Of a stretch of DNA of 64,000 nucleotides, positions 23,354 to 33,247 are shown piece by piece. Below the pieces are notes generated by a model. The model saw nothing but the letters and a program-made list of their open reading frames with translations, made no database searches and was not told the origin of the DNA. Position numbers and translations under genes: made by a program. Location of the stretch: assembly GCA_942492835.1 (NCBI GenBank), contig OW818645.1, positions 4,030,001 to 4,094,000 of the forward strand. The letters run 5' to 3'. The first letter of the stretch is position 1. Each line of letters starts with the position of its first letter. Source of the DNA: GWB2-37-7 sp942492835 (GTDB lineage Bacteria > Bacillota > Clostridia > Lutisporales > Lutisporaceae).

Positions 23354-24931
23354 GTGGGCGATTTATTAAATAGGCTTAAAAATGGTTTTAATGAAATGTG
23401 GGGCGGCTTAGAAAAAGGGCATAGGATAAGAATAATAATTGCGGGAGTATTATCTATAGTACTTATTGCAAGTGTTGTAATAATTAGCAGTAGGGTCAAA
23501 TATGAGCCCTTATACAATGATTTAAATAAAACCAGTGCTGGAACTGTAAATGAAGCTCTTAAAGAAATGGGTATACAAACAAAAGTAGAAGGCACTACAA
23601 TATATGTACCAGAAGGTAAAGCAAGTGAGTTAAGAATTCAACTGGCTGCAGAAGGTGTTATAGATGATGAAGGCTCTATACCTGAGCCAACTACTTCATC
23701 ATTTTATGAAACCACTGAGGACAAAAATCAAAGATATCTAAAAGAAAAACAAAATGATATTGAAAAGGGCTTAAGAGCTCTAAAGGGCGTTGAATATGCT
23801 GGCGTTGAGTTATACATATATGATGACTCAAGCTTCGTTTTAGATGAAAATAAGACTGATTCAACTGCTGGAATTATAATCAAGATGAAGCCGGGAGCAG
23901 AGGATCTTAATGCAAAGCAGGTAAGCGGAATTGTAAAGTATGTAGCAAGAAGTGTTAAAGGTCTGAAACCTGAAAACATTGAGATTATAAATGAAGCTGG
24001 AATAGCTTTGGTAGATCAAAGTGGTGAAGACAACTCAATAGACTCAAACATTAATACAACTGAAGAAGTCAAGAAAAACATTGAAGACTCCATAAAAAAA
24101 TTCCTTCAAAAGGTTTTTGGATCTGCCAATGTAGAAGTAACAGCTGCTGTAAAGCTTAACTTGAATAGTGAAGTAGTTGATAGTATTGAGTATGTTGCAC
24201 CTGATACAGAAAAAAGTGCAGGTATTGTTAGGAACATGCAGGATATTAAGAAGGAATGGGTAGATGCAGGAGCTAATGGGGTGCCTGGTACTGATTCCAA
24301 TACTGAAATAAGTGAATATGTTGAGACTGATTCTTCAAAAGCTCAATATAGTGAAGCAAGTAATGTAGTTAACTATGAGATTAACGAAATTAAGAAACAA
24401 ATTGTAAAAGAGCAGGGCAACATAGAAGCTCTTACTATTGCAGTAATAATAAATAAAGATAGTCTCAAAGAGGATGTACTTGCAAATGTTGATGTACTTC
24501 AGCAGGATGTGAAAGATCTGGTTAAATTTGCAACACAGGGTTTTAATACTCAGACTTTAGCACTTGATGATAATATAAGTATAAAAGTTATGCAGTTTGA
24601 TACAAGCTTAAAGGATTCAATAGAGGAAGAAATGAAAAAGGAAGCTGAAGCAAAGAGTAGAGAGACTCTTATAATGATAGGTACAGCGATAGCAGCACTA
24701 CTTGTACTAGCAGGGGCTATGTTTATAGTTCTAAGGAAAAGAAATGTGGAGCAGAATGAATTTATACCAGATAGTAATGCTTATATAGCTGCAACACGTC
24801 CTGATGGAACACCTGTACAGGATATAGATACTGAAGATAAAAATCAGTTGAAGCAAAAGCTTGATAAATTTGTCGGTCAGAAGCCGGAACAAGTTGCACA
24901 GCTATTAAAGACTTGGATAAGTGAGGATTAG
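23354..24931 (+). CDS. fliF: Flagellar M-ring protein FliF
   Basis: FliF builds the MS ring in the cytoplasmic membrane. The 525-residue protein has two membrane segments, about residues 25-45 (IRIIIAGVLSIVLIASVVII) and 445-465 (MIGTAIAALLVLAGAMFIVL). Between them lie the ring-building domains, including YEPLYNDLNKTSAGTVNEAL and VSGIVKYVARSVKGLKPENI. A cytoplasmic tail (QKPEQVAQLLKTWISED) binds FliG. The start is GTG, ten bases after GAGGGGGA. Confidence 0.96.
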   Translation: MGDLLNRLKNGFNEMWGGLEKGHRIRIIIAGVLSIVLIASVVIISSRVKYEPLYNDLNKTSAGTVNEALKEMGIQTKVEGTTIYVPEGKASELRIQLAAEGVIDDEGSIPEPTTSSFYETTEDKNQRYLKEKQNDIEKGLRALKGVEYAGVELYIYDDSSFVLDENKTDSTAGIIIKMKPGAEDLNAKQVSGIVKYVARSVKGLKPENIEIINEAGIALVDQSGEDNSIDSNINTTEEVKKNIEDSIKKFLQKVFGSANVEVTAAVKLNLNSEVVDSIEYVAPDTEKSAGIVRNMQDIKKEWVDAGANGVPGTDSNTEISEYVETDSSKAQYSEASNVVNYEINEIKKQIVKEQGNIEALTIAVIINKDSLKEDVLANVDVLQQDVKDLVKFATQGFNTQTLALDDNISIKVMQFDTSLKDSIEEEMKKEAEAKSRETLIMIGTAIAALLVLAGAMFIVLRKRNVEQNEFIPDSNAYIAATRPDGTPVQDIDTEDKNQLKQKLDKFVGQKPEQVAQLLKTWISED

Positions 24932-24943
24932 GGGTGGTGTGTA

Positions 24944-25960
24944 ATGGCTAGAATTAATAAAAGTGGACTATCAGGTCGTCAAAAGGCAGCAATACTCCTT
25001 ATAACACTGGGGCCAGAAAAGTCAGCCTTAATCTTTAAGCATTTAAAAGAGGAAGATATAGAGCAATTAACTCTTGAAATAGCTAATATGAGAACAGTAG
25101 CTCCAGAGGAGAAGGAATCAATACTACAGGAGTTTTATCAGATATGTCTAGCACAAGAATATATATCAGAGGGCGGTATTTCATATGCAAAGGAAATATT
25201 AGAAAGAGCTCTTGGAGGACAGAAGGCTCTAGATGTTATAAATAAGCTTACTGCATCCCTTCAGGTAAGACCTTTTGATTTTGTAAGAAAAGCTGATCCC
25301 AGTCAGATTTTAAACTTTATTCAGGGCGAGCATCCTCAGACTATAGCACTTATACTTGCGTATTTGAAGCCACAACAGGCTGCAACTATAGTATCTGCAC
25401 TACCACAGGACAAGCAGGCAGATGTAGCTAGAAGAATAGCTGTAATGGATAGAACCTCTCCTGATATTATAAAAGAAATAGAGCGAGTACTGGAGAGAAA
25501 ACTTTCTTCTATGGTTACACAAGATTACACTATGGCTGGTGGTATTGGTGCAATTGTAGATATATTAAACTCTGTTGATAGAGGTACAGAAAAGTACATT
25601 ATGGAGTCTTTAGAGGTTCAAGATACTGATTTAGCAGAGCAGATTAGAAAGAGAATGTTTATATTCGACGATATTATTACTTTGGACAGCAGATCTGTCC
25701 AAAGAGTTATTAGAGAAGTGGAAAACGGAGATTGGGCTCTTGCGCTTAAGAGTGCCAATGAGGAAGTTCAGAAATCTGTATTCTCCAATATGTCTAAACG
25801 TCTGTCAGAAATGATAAAGGAAGATATGGAGTATATGGGACCTGTTAGACTTAGAGATGTAGAAGAAGCTCAACAGAAAATTGTTAATTTAATTAGAAAG
25901 CTTGAAGATGCTGGTGAGATAGTTATTTCGAGAGGCGGAGGAGATGAAATAATTGTCTAG
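24944..25960 (+). CDS. fliG: Flagellar motor switch protein FliG
   Basis: Rotor protein that meets the MotA stator and sets rotation with FliM and FliY. The 338-residue protein has the N-domain that grips FliF (SGRQKAAILLITLGPEKSA). The middle domain has the EHPQTIA motif at residues 129-135, and the C-terminal torque helix carries charged residues (RKRMFIFDDIITLDSRSVQR). The start is ATG after GGGGTGG. Its stop overlaps the fliH start by eight bases. Confidence 0.97.
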   Translation: MARINKSGLSGRQKAAILLITLGPEKSALIFKHLKEEDIEQLTLEIANMRTVAPEEKESILQEFYQICLAQEYISEGGISYAKEILERALGGQKALDVINKLTASLQVRPFDFVRKADPSQILNFIQGEHPQTIALILAYLKPQQAATIVSALPQDKQADVARRIAVMDRTSPDIIKEIERVLERKLSSMVTQDYTMAGGIGAIVDILNSVDRGTEKYIMESLEVQDTDLAEQIRKRMFIFDDIITLDSRSVQRVIREVENGDWALALKSANEEVQKSVFSNMSKRLSEMIKEDMEYMGPVRLRDVEEAQQKIVNLIRKLEDAGEIVISRGGGDEIIV

Positions 25961-26699
25961 GATTTTTAAGTCAAACTATGTAAAGATAGGTATTCCAAAA
26001 GCAATTAAAGCAAATGTACCAATAGCTGTAAAACGTGAATTGGCAATAACAGGAGAAGCAGCTTTAGCTCCTAATGCTGATGAGAAGGCAAATAATATAA
26101 TAGAAGATGCTAAGGAATTATATTTAAAGATTATTGACGAAGCAAATTTTGAGGCTAAGAGAATTATAGATAATGCACAAGAAGAAAAGGACAGGATACA
26201 AGCAAATGCTGAAGATAATGGATACAAAGATGGCTTCAACACAGGATATACAGAGGGAATTAACCAAGCTCAGGATATTATAATAAAAGCTGAAGAGGTT
26301 AAAAAACAGCTTGATGATAGAAATGCATCTATATATAAAGAAGCTGAAAATGAAATTATGGAGCTTGTAATAGATATTTCCCAAAAGGTAATAGGGCAGG
26401 AGCTTAGCCAAAACAATGAAGTAATGTTATCTCTAATTAAGCAATGTATTAATAAATGCACATTTAAGGATAAACTTACGATTAGAGTATCTGAAGATGA
26501 CTTTAATTATGTAAATAGTATTAAAGATAGAATTAAAATGCTCACAGAAGGCATAAATGATTTAATTGTATATTGTGATAAAGCTCTTATAAAAGGAAGC
26601 TGCATAGTTGAAACGCCTTCAGGCGAAATAAATGCAGGAATAGATGTGCAAATGAAAGAAATTACTAAAGCTTTTGACTACTTAATAAGAAATGAGTGA
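25953..26699 (+). CDS. fliH: Flagellar assembly protein FliH
   Basis: FliH regulates and tethers the export ATPase FliI. The 248-residue protein has a long Ala/Glu/Lys-rich coiled-coil middle (residues about 45-130), with GYKDGFNTGYTEGINQAQDI, a Gly-spaced repeat characteristic of FliH. The C-terminal domain binds FliI. The start is TTG, overlapping the end of fliG; GGAGGAG lies nine bases upstream. The stop overlaps the fliI start. Confidence 0.9.
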   Translation: MSRIFKSNYVKIGIPKAIKANVPIAVKRELAITGEAALAPNADEKANNIIEDAKELYLKIIDEANFEAKRIIDNAQEEKDRIQANAEDNGYKDGFNTGYTEGINQAQDIIIKAEEVKKQLDDRNASIYKEAENEIMELVIDISQKVIGQELSQNNEVMLSLIKQCINKCTFKDKLTIRVSEDDFNYVNSIKDRIKMLTEGINDLIVYCDKALIKGSCIVETPSGEINAGIDVQMKEITKAFDYLIRNE

Positions 26700-28011
26700 T
26701 ATTTTGATTAACTATACAAAATACAAGAATGCTGTATCAACTCATGATTTTATAAAATATTCAGGCAGAGTTTCACAAGTAGTTGGACTAACTATAGAAT
26801 CTATAGGACCAGCAGTAAATCTTGGAGAAATCTGTCATATCTATCCTATAAAAAGTAAGATCCCTATAATAGCAGAAGTTGTTGGTTTTAAAAATAATAT
26901 AGTAAGCCTGATGCCATTAGGTGAAATGAGTGGAATAGGACCAGGAAGCAAAGTTGAGGCCACTGGTAAGTCATTAATGGTTAAGGTGGATAAGAGCTTG
27001 TTAGGAAGGATTCTAGACGGTTTGGGAAATCCCATAGACGATAAAAAAATGATTGACAGCAAGCTTAATTATCCGGTTCAAAATACCCCTCCAAATCCTT
27101 TAACCAGAAAGAAAATTAGAGATGCGTTACCCATGGGCGTCAAATGTATCGACGGGTTGCTCACTATTGGTAAGGGACAAAGAGTGGGTATTTTTGCAGG
27201 CAGTGGTGTTGGCAAGAGTACCTTGATGGGTATGGTTGCTAGAAACACAAAAGCAGATGTAAATGTAATTGGCTTAATAGGAGAGCGGGGTAGAGAAGTC
27301 AGAGAGTTTATAGAGAATGATTTACAAGATGAAGGTCTTGCAAGGTCTGTGGTTATTGTAGCAACTTCAGATCAACCTGCGTTAGTAAGGCTTAAAGCAG
27401 CACAAATTGCTACTTCTATTGCTGAATATTTCAGAGATCAAGGTAAAGATGTAATGCTAATGATGGACTCATTGACTAGATATGCAATGGCACAAAGAGA
27501 GGTTGGTCTAGCGGTAGGAGAACCTCCTGTTACAAGAGGTTATACACCTTCAGTTTTTGCAACAATGCCAAAACTTCTAGAACGTGCTGGAACATCAGAG
27601 GTTGGCTCAATTACTGGCTTATACACTGTTTTGGTTGATGGAGATGATATGAATGAGCCTATAGCAGATACAGCTAGAGGTATATTAGATGGACATATTG
27701 TATTATCGAGAAGCTTAGCAAACAAAAACCATTATCCAGCTGTTGATGTATTGGCGAGTATAAGCAGAGTAATGCCTAGTATTATAAATAGTGAGCAAAA
27801 GAAAGCAGCAGGAGAAATAAAAAATTTGATGGCTGTATATAAAGAGGCTGAAGATCTTATAAATATAGGTGCTTACGTTAAGGGAAGCAACAGCAATATA
27901 GATAGAGCTATAGAAAAGATAACCTACATCAATAACTTTTTAAAACAGCAAACTAATGAGAAAATTGAAATGGACGAGGTTCTCTCAGTTATGAGTAGTA
28001 TTATTTCATAA
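26692..28011 (+). CDS. fliI: Flagellum-specific export ATPase FliI
   Basis: Hexameric ATPase of the flagellar type III export apparatus, related to F1 beta. The 439 residues include Walker A FAGSGVGKST at about 168-177, the family motif GLIGERGREVREFIE, Walker B VMLMMDSLTRYAMAQREVGL and PPVTRGYTPSVFA. Length is normal. The ATG overlaps the fliH stop (ATGAGTGA), so translation is probably coupled. Confidence 0.97.
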   Translation: MSDILINYTKYKNAVSTHDFIKYSGRVSQVVGLTIESIGPAVNLGEICHIYPIKSKIPIIAEVVGFKNNIVSLMPLGEMSGIGPGSKVEATGKSLMVKVDKSLLGRILDGLGNPIDDKKMIDSKLNYPVQNTPPNPLTRKKIRDALPMGVKCIDGLLTIGKGQRVGIFAGSGVGKSTLMGMVARNTKADVNVIGLIGERGREVREFIENDLQDEGLARSVVIVATSDQPALVRLKAAQIATSIAEYFRDQGKDVMLMMDSLTRYAMAQREVGLAVGEPPVTRGYTPSVFATMPKLLERAGTSEVGSITGLYTVLVDGDDMNEPIADTARGILDGHIVLSRSLANKNHYPAVDVLASISRVMPSIINSEQKKAAGEIKNLMAVYKEAEDLINIGAYVKGSNSNIDRAIEKITYINNFLKQQTNEKIEMDEVLSVMSSIIS

Positions 28012-28022
28012 GGAGAATGCTT

Positions 28023-28463
28023 ATGGCAGGATACAAGTATAAGCTTCAAAATATATTGAAGCTGAAAGAAAGTGTAGAAAAAAATAAAAAAAATGAATTT
28101 GGTGTCGCAACTCAAAGATTTGAGCATGAAAAGCTAAAGTTAGAGCAGTTAAATGCCGAAATGTATATTGTGTGTACTGATATTGAAAAAACAGCTTCAC
28201 AAGGCGTATCAGTGGCAGATTTGCTTTTACAACAAAGATATAAAGAATACTACAAAAAAAGTATTTTAAATCAGAAGGTTAAGATAAAAATGGCGCAGGA
28301 ACATTTGGAGAACTGCAGACACCAGCTCATCAAAGCTGTACAGGATAGAAAAATGATGGAAAAGCTCAAGGAGATAGATCATGAAAAATATCTTTATGAA
28401 GAGCAAAAAATCGAGGAAAAGCTTGTAGATGATCTTGTTTCATTCAAGGATGGTAACAAGTAG
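28023..28463 (+). CDS. fliJ: Flagellar export chaperone FliJ
   Basis: A 146-residue, almost entirely coiled-coil protein rich in Lys, Glu and Gln, as expected for FliJ, the stalk-like partner of FliI. It begins MAGYKYKLQNILKLKESVEK, typical of the family. The start is taken at 28023, seven bases after AAGGAGA, rather than at the ATG at 28017, which is too close to that site. Position after fliI supports the call. Confidence 0.88.
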   Translation: MAGYKYKLQNILKLKESVEKNKKNEFGVATQRFEHEKLKLEQLNAEMYIVCTDIEKTASQGVSVADLLLQQRYKEYYKKSILNQKVKIKMAQEHLENCRHQLIKAVQDRKMMEKLKEIDHEKYLYEEQKIEEKLVDDLVSFKDGNK

Positions 28464-28478
28464 TAGGAGGTTATAGAA

Positions 28479-29135
28479 ATGCAGCAAAATCAAAGCAAGG
28501 GTGTCAATAAATCAAACAATAATGATTTAACTTCTGAAATAAAAAAGAGCAAAAAAAAGAGTACTGTTAAACTTGTTTTAATTATTATTTTTCTTATAAT
28601 TATAATAGTCTTTGGTGCTATTTTTGTATTTAATGTTGGAGGACTACGAGGATCTGTCGCAAAATCGATGTCAGGCATTCCGATCATAGGAAAGGTAATG
28701 CAGCCTGTGATTGAAAATAAAACTCCTGAAGAAATAGAACAGGAAAAGAATGAATTGGAAAAAAAGAACCTAGAAATGGAACAGCAGCAGCTAAATGAAA
28801 AAGCTAAGGAATTAGATAAGAAAGAAAAAGAGCTTCTGGCCAAAGAACAAGAGTTGGCTACAAAAGAAGCTGATATAAATAGTCAGACTACACAGCTAAG
28901 TGAAAAGATTACCGGCGTGCTAGAGCAGGTTGAGTACTTAGAAAAAATAGAGACCGAAAAAGCAACTCAAATATTACTAAGCATGAATGAAAAGGAAAGT
29001 GTTGTACAGATTCTAAGAAATATGAAGAAGGATAAAGCTGCACAAATACTTTCAACTATGGATCCCTTACAGGCTGCACAGCTTCTGGAAGATATATCTC
29101 AAAAGGAAGCTTCAAATAATACAGTACAGCAATAG
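28479..29135 (+). CDS. ylxF: MotE/YlxF-like membrane coiled-coil protein
   Basis: A 218-residue protein with one N-terminal membrane segment (about residues 30-53), then a long coiled coil rich in Lys, Glu and Gln (residues about 85-145). The C-terminal domain resembles the MgtE intracellular N domain: ATQILLSMNEKESVVQILRN and AAQILSTMDPLQAAQLL. This matches Bacillus YlxF and the MotE family, which in other bacteria helps the stator. The fliJ-ylxF-fliK order is the same as in Bacillus. Its exact role in Firmicutes is not established. Confidence 0.82.
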   Translation: MQQNQSKGVNKSNNNDLTSEIKKSKKKSTVKLVLIIIFLIIIIVFGAIFVFNVGGLRGSVAKSMSGIPIIGKVMQPVIENKTPEEIEQEKNELEKKNLEMEQQQLNEKAKELDKKEKELLAKEQELATKEADINSQTTQLSEKITGVLEQVEYLEKIETEKATQILLSMNEKESVVQILRNMKKDKAAQILSTMDPLQAAQLLEDISQKEASNNTVQQ

Positions 29136-29181
29136 TTATTCAAAGCGTATAACTACGAATAATAAAATAGGAGGTGAAAAA

Positions 29182-30744
29182 ATGCAAGGTACTATGGATA
29201 TCATGGCAATGATGCAAAAAAGCAACATTGCAGCACAAAAAACAAACACTACAAGCTTAGGTAAAGACTTTGAAAGGTTTAGCTTTAAAAGAGAATTGGC
29301 AGATGCTAGAAAAAGTACAACTTATAAGGATCAAGACAATAAACAGTCTGGTTCAGTAAAGCAGGAATCAATAGCCATAGATAATAAAAAGCTTGTAAAG
29401 TTAATGACAGGTAATAATGTGAAAACAGAAAAAACTTCTGATGTTTCAGAACAAGAAATAACAAAAACAAAGGATTCAACACAGATTGATGAAGCTGATT
29501 CAGTAAAAACAGATATTAAAGTAGAAGAGCCTGCTAATGATGAAGTAAAACTAGAAGACGATACAGAACTTACAGAACTTACAGAACTTACAGAACTGGT
29601 AAAATCAGCAGAAGAACTTCTACAGCAGCTTGTACAGTTACTAAGTGTTGAAAACAATAATCAAACAACAGAAACAAATGTGGCAAAGCTAGAAGAATCC
29701 ATACAAGCAATTGCCCAAAAGCTAGAGCAAATAATATCAATGCCTGTTGATAAAGAAGCTGAGGATGACGTTATAGTATTAAAAGACTTAAAGGTTGAGC
29801 TTAAGGAACTTATAGAAAATTTGAAAGTTGAAATTAATGAAGTTCATCCAGGGATGGTAGATAAGCCGACGTTACAGAAAAAAGTCAACACTATTAAGCA
29901 CTTGATAAACAAAATGAATGAACTAAAGCCAAAGCTGCAGCAAAAACTTGAAAAACCTGAGACTAATTTGGAGACTACAAAGCAAGTATTGGAGATAACA
30001 AAAACAGAAAGCAAGGATATCAAAAAAACCGAAAGTAAACTGACAGAAATTAAATCTTCAAATGAAATTGTAAACTTAAAGCCGGTATCTGATACAAGTG
30101 CAAGTGAAAACATGGACAAAGACAGTAAAGAAGAGGACAAAGAATCTCAAAACAAGACAGAATTAAAAGAAATGTTAAAACCAGTGGTGACAGCAGATAA
30201 ACCCAACACAGATAGCTTAGAGAATGTTGCTATACAACAGAATAACAAAGCTGAATTCCAGATCAACGTAAAAGAAATGAACGTGAATTTTAAAAAGGAT
30301 GAAATGGTTATTATTAATAAATCGGATATTGTAAATCAAGTAGTAAAAAAAGCCGATATTATAATACATGAAGGTCATTCTGAAATGATAATGAAGCTGG
30401 AACCTGAAAGCTTAGGAAAGTTAAATCTTAAAATTGTAGTAGAAAACGGGTTGATAACAGCAAAGTTTGTTGCAGAAAGTCAACAGGTTAAGGAGGTACT
30501 AGAATCAAGCTTCAATCAACTAAAGGATTCACTACAAGAGAAGGGCATAGAAGTACAAAACTTTAGTGTATCTGTGGGACAACAATCTGGAGGATCAAAC
30601 TCAAAACAAAACTTCGACCAATGGAAGCAGTCAAAAAAGATGAATAACAAAACAATTGGTGGTTTTATGGAGTTAGATGATGAATATACACAAGTAAAAA
30701 ACCCATATGAATTTCATGAAGGTAAAGTTGATTATAGAGCATAG
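29182..30744 (+). CDS. fliK: Flagellar hook-length control protein FliK
   Basis: Secreted ruler that sets hook length and switches export specificity. The 520-residue protein has a long, low-complexity, acidic and Lys-rich ruler region (residues about 60-370). The FliK C-terminal core is MKLEPESLGKLNLKIVVENG, then FVAESQQVKEVLESSFNQLK and DSLQEKGIEVQNFSVSVGQQ. The ruler holds four tandem 9-bp units (29563-29598) encoding Thr-Glu-Leu repeats. The ATG follows AGGAGGTG. flgD follows ten bases later. Confidence 0.93.
   Translation: MQGTMDIMAMMQKSNIAAQKTNTTSLGKDFERFSFKRELADARKSTTYKDQDNKQSGSVKQESIAIDNKKLVKLMTGNNVKTEKTSDVSEQEITKTKDSTQIDEADSVKTDIKVEEPANDEVKLEDDTELTELTELTELVKSAEELLQQLVQLLSVENNNQTTETNVAKLEESIQAIAQKLEQIISMPVDKEAEDDVIVLKDLKVELKELIENLKVEINEVHPGMVDKPTLQKKVNTIKHLINKMNELKPKLQQKLEKPETNLETTKQVLEITKTESKDIKKTESKLTEIKSSNEIVNLKPVSDTSASENMDKDSKEEDKESQNKTELKEMLKPVVTADKPNTDSLENVAIQQNNKAEFQINVKEMNVNFKKDEMVIINKSDIVNQVVKKADIIIHEGHSEMIMKLEPESLGKLNLKIVVENGLITAKFVAESQQVKEVLESSFNQLKDSLQEKGIEVQNFSVSVGQQSGGSNSKQNFDQWKQSKKMNNKTIGGFMELDDEYTQVKNPYEFHEGKVDYRA
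29563..29598 (+). repeat. Four tandem 9-bp units in fliK
   Basis: ACAGAACTT occurs three times, followed by ACAGAACTG, without gaps. It is in frame and encodes Thr-Glu-Leu four times in the FliK ruler. Slippage would change ruler length without a frameshift. Confidence 0.9.
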
Positions 30745-30754
30745 GAGGTAGACA

Positions 30755-31372
30755 ATGGAAGTTAGTAGAGCTGGTGCAGCTAAAGTTCAACAAGAAACAA
30801 AAATATATAGTGATAATTTGGATAAGGATGCATTTTTAAACCTATTGGTAACACAGATGAGAAATCAGAATCCTTTGGAGCCAATGGATAATACAGAATT
30901 CATATCACAAATGGCACAATTTTCTGCATTGGAGCAATCACAAAACACAAACAAGACAATAAAAACGGATTCAGCTTATAATTTAGTTGGAAAGCTAGTA
31001 AAAGCAACAGTTACTGATAGCGAGACTAATAAAACAGAAGAAGTTGTTGGTGAAGTAACTATGGCAAGGGTAGCTGACGATAAGATATATGTAAAGGTTG
31101 GTGACACTGAAGTTTTATTTGATGATGTAAGTGAAGTTACAGATTTAGTAAATCCTAATGAGCAGATGCTAGCAATGAACCAGAATCTTAGAATGTCTTC
31201 AGCCTTTAGTTTAATAGGAAAGGAAATTAAAGCAAAGGTACCTGATAGTACTGGAAAAGTATTTGAGGAAGTTGCTGGATTAGTAGAAAGTATAAGGTCT
31301 GACAAAGGTAACATTTATGCACAGGTTAATGGGAAAGAAATTCTTATTGATACAGTATACTTTGTAAAGTAG
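30755..31372 (+). CDS. flgD: Flagellar hook capping protein FlgD
   Basis: FlgD caps the growing hook and is needed for FlgE polymerisation. The 205-residue protein has the conserved N-terminal LDKDAFLNLLVTQMRNQNPL, then EPMDNTEFISQMAQFSALEQ. A beta-rich C-terminal part follows with two similar halves (SAYNLVGKLVKATV and SAFSLIGKEIKAKV). The ATG follows TAGGAGG. It is flanked by fliK and the flagellar operon protein gene, as in Bacillus. Confidence 0.95.
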   Translation: MEVSRAGAAKVQQETKIYSDNLDKDAFLNLLVTQMRNQNPLEPMDNTEFISQMAQFSALEQSQNTNKTIKTDSAYNLVGKLVKATVTDSETNKTEEVVGEVTMARVADDKIYVKVGDTEVLFDDVSEVTDLVNPNEQMLAMNQNLRMSSAFSLIGKEIKAKVPDSTGKVFEEVAGLVESIRSDKGNIYAQVNGKEILIDTVYFVK

Positions 31373-31393
31373 TTATAGAATAGAGGTGTAGCG

Positions 31394-31783
31394 ATGAACG
31401 GTATAAATATAAACAGACCAATTATACCGGTTAGTAAGCCAAGTACGAGTTCAAATATCAAGCAAGGACAGAAAATAACACAAAATCAAGGCTTCGGCTC
31501 AGTATTTGAACAGGAAATATACAAGCAAACCGAGATTAAGTTTTCCAAACATGCACTTGAGAGACTTAAGGAAAGAAACATAAATCTATCTAAAGAAGAT
31601 ATAAGCAAAATTAATGATGCAGTAAACAAAGCATCTGAAAAGGGTGTAAAGGAAGCACTGATAATACTAGGTAATACGGCATTGGTAACAAGTATAATGA
31701 ATAAAACTGTTATCACAGCAGCAACAGAGGAAAACTTAAAGAACAATGTTTTTACAAACATAGATGGAGCAGTAATAATTTAA
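31394..31783 (+). CDS. Flagellar operon protein, TIGR02530 family
   Basis: A 129-residue soluble protein whose core is KFSKHALERLKERNINLSKE, then KASEKGVKEALIILGNTALV. It matches the small family found between flgD and flgE in many Firmicutes (TIGR02530). No biochemical role is established; position suggests hook assembly. The start is ATG after GAGGTGT. An 80-base gap leads to flgE. Confidence 0.85.
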   Translation: MNGININRPIIPVSKPSTSSNIKQGQKITQNQGFGSVFEQEIYKQTEIKFSKHALERLKERNINLSKEDISKINDAVNKASEKGVKEALIILGNTALVTSIMNKTVITAATEENLKNNVFTNIDGAVII

Positions 31784-31863
31784 GCCGGACCTTATAAAGG
31801 GGGCTTAACCTTTCGGACTGATAGAAGAAAGGATCAAAAAATACTTTAGGAGGTCGTACAATT

Positions 31864-33240
31864 ATGATGAGATCAATGTACTCCGGAGTTTCCGGATTAA
31901 AAGCACACCAACTTAAAATGGATATAATTGGAAACAATATAGCCAATGTAAACACAGTAGGTTTCAAGGGACAAAGAGTAACATTTCAAGAAGTATTTAG
32001 CCAGACAATAAAAGGAGCAGGTTCACCTCAAGAAGGCAGAGGTGGTACCAATGCTCAACAAATAGGTCTTGGTATTTCACTTTCCTCAATTGATACATTT
32101 CATATAAGAGGGTCAGTTCAAAGAACTGATAACAATACAGACTTAGCAGTAAATGGAGATGGATTTTTCCTAGTATCTGACTCTCCAGACTACTTGAGCA
32201 GAAGTTATACAAGAGCAGGTAATTTCTCATTGGACAATGATGGAAACCTTGTTGCTTCAAATGGATATAAGGTGCTTGGCTTCATGGTGGATCCTAATAC
32301 AGGAGTTATGAAGAGTAATCTAGAAGGCATTAAGGTATCAAAGGCAGAAGCAGATTCAGCAAAAGCAACTACCTACTCCATTTTCGAAGGAAACTTGGAT
32401 AACAGTTTACCAAAGGCTGAAGCTACAAAACTTCCTGTTTTTACTGAAGCAACTACGACACCAAAAGCACCAGAAAAATTGACCTTTGATAAGGATTCAG
32501 AGGTCAAGGAAGCCACTTATCAATATACCGATGCATTAGGTGGACAACACAATATAAAATATACATTTATTAGAGGTTTAAAAGACGATGCAACTATAGG
32601 TGATGACAATGAATGGGGAGTAATTGCACAAGATTTAGATAGCGGAAATTACTATTCAGATGGCGGTGTACTTGGCGGTGGAACTGATTTAAAAAGCATA
32701 ACAATACCAATCAAATTCGGTGCAGATGGAAAGATTGATCCTACAATTTTACCAAAAATAACTTTAAAAATACCTGCTAAGAATGGAGCAGTAGAATTCC
32801 CTGTAAGCGTAGATTTTTCAAAGCTTACTCAGTTTGCAGGAGAGTCAAACGCAGCTATTACAGAAAGTGATGGATATCCACAAGGCTTCCTTGATAGCTT
32901 TGCAATAGCTCCTACAGGTGAGATAAATGCAGTATTTACAAATGGTCAAAACAAAGTAATTGGAAGACTCGCACTGGCGGTTTTTAAGAATCCTGCTGGA
33001 CTTGAGAAAACATCAGAAAACATGTATCAGATAACTCCAAATTCAGGTGATGCAATTGTAGGTATGCCAGGACTTTCAGGTTTAGGCTCAATAAATCCAG
33101 GAACCTTGGAAATGTCAAATGTTGATATTTCAACAGAGTTTACCGAAATGATTAGCACTCAAAGAGGTTTCCAAGCAAATTCAAGAATCATAACAACATC
33201 AGATGAAATGCTTCAAGAGTTAGTTAACTTAAAGAGATAA
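31864..33240 (+). CDS. flgE: Flagellar hook protein FlgE
   Basis: The hook subunit. The 458-residue protein has the flagellar rod/hook N-terminal signature (MYSGVSGLKAHQLKMDIIGN, then NIANVNTVGFKG) and FlgE-type central insertions with VNGDGFFLVSD. The C-terminal helix is STEFTEMISTQRGFQANSRI. The start is ATG, nine bases after AGGAGG; a second ATG follows directly. The central domains include an acidic TTTPKAPEKLTFDKDSEV stretch. A 14-bp hairpin follows the stop. Confidence 0.95.
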   Translation: MMRSMYSGVSGLKAHQLKMDIIGNNIANVNTVGFKGQRVTFQEVFSQTIKGAGSPQEGRGGTNAQQIGLGISLSSIDTFHIRGSVQRTDNNTDLAVNGDGFFLVSDSPDYLSRSYTRAGNFSLDNDGNLVASNGYKVLGFMVDPNTGVMKSNLEGIKVSKAEADSAKATTYSIFEGNLDNSLPKAEATKLPVFTEATTTPKAPEKLTFDKDSEVKEATYQYTDALGGQHNIKYTFIRGLKDDATIGDDNEWGVIAQDLDSGNYYSDGGVLGGGTDLKSITIPIKFGADGKIDPTILPKITLKIPAKNGAVEFPVSVDFSKLTQFAGESNAAITESDGYPQGFLDSFAIAPTGEINAVFTNGQNKVIGRLALAVFKNPAGLEKTSENMYQITPNSGDAIVGMPGLSGLGSINPGTLEMSNVDISTEFTEMISTQRGFQANSRIITTSDEMLQELVNLKR

Positions 33241-33247
33241 AATAAAT

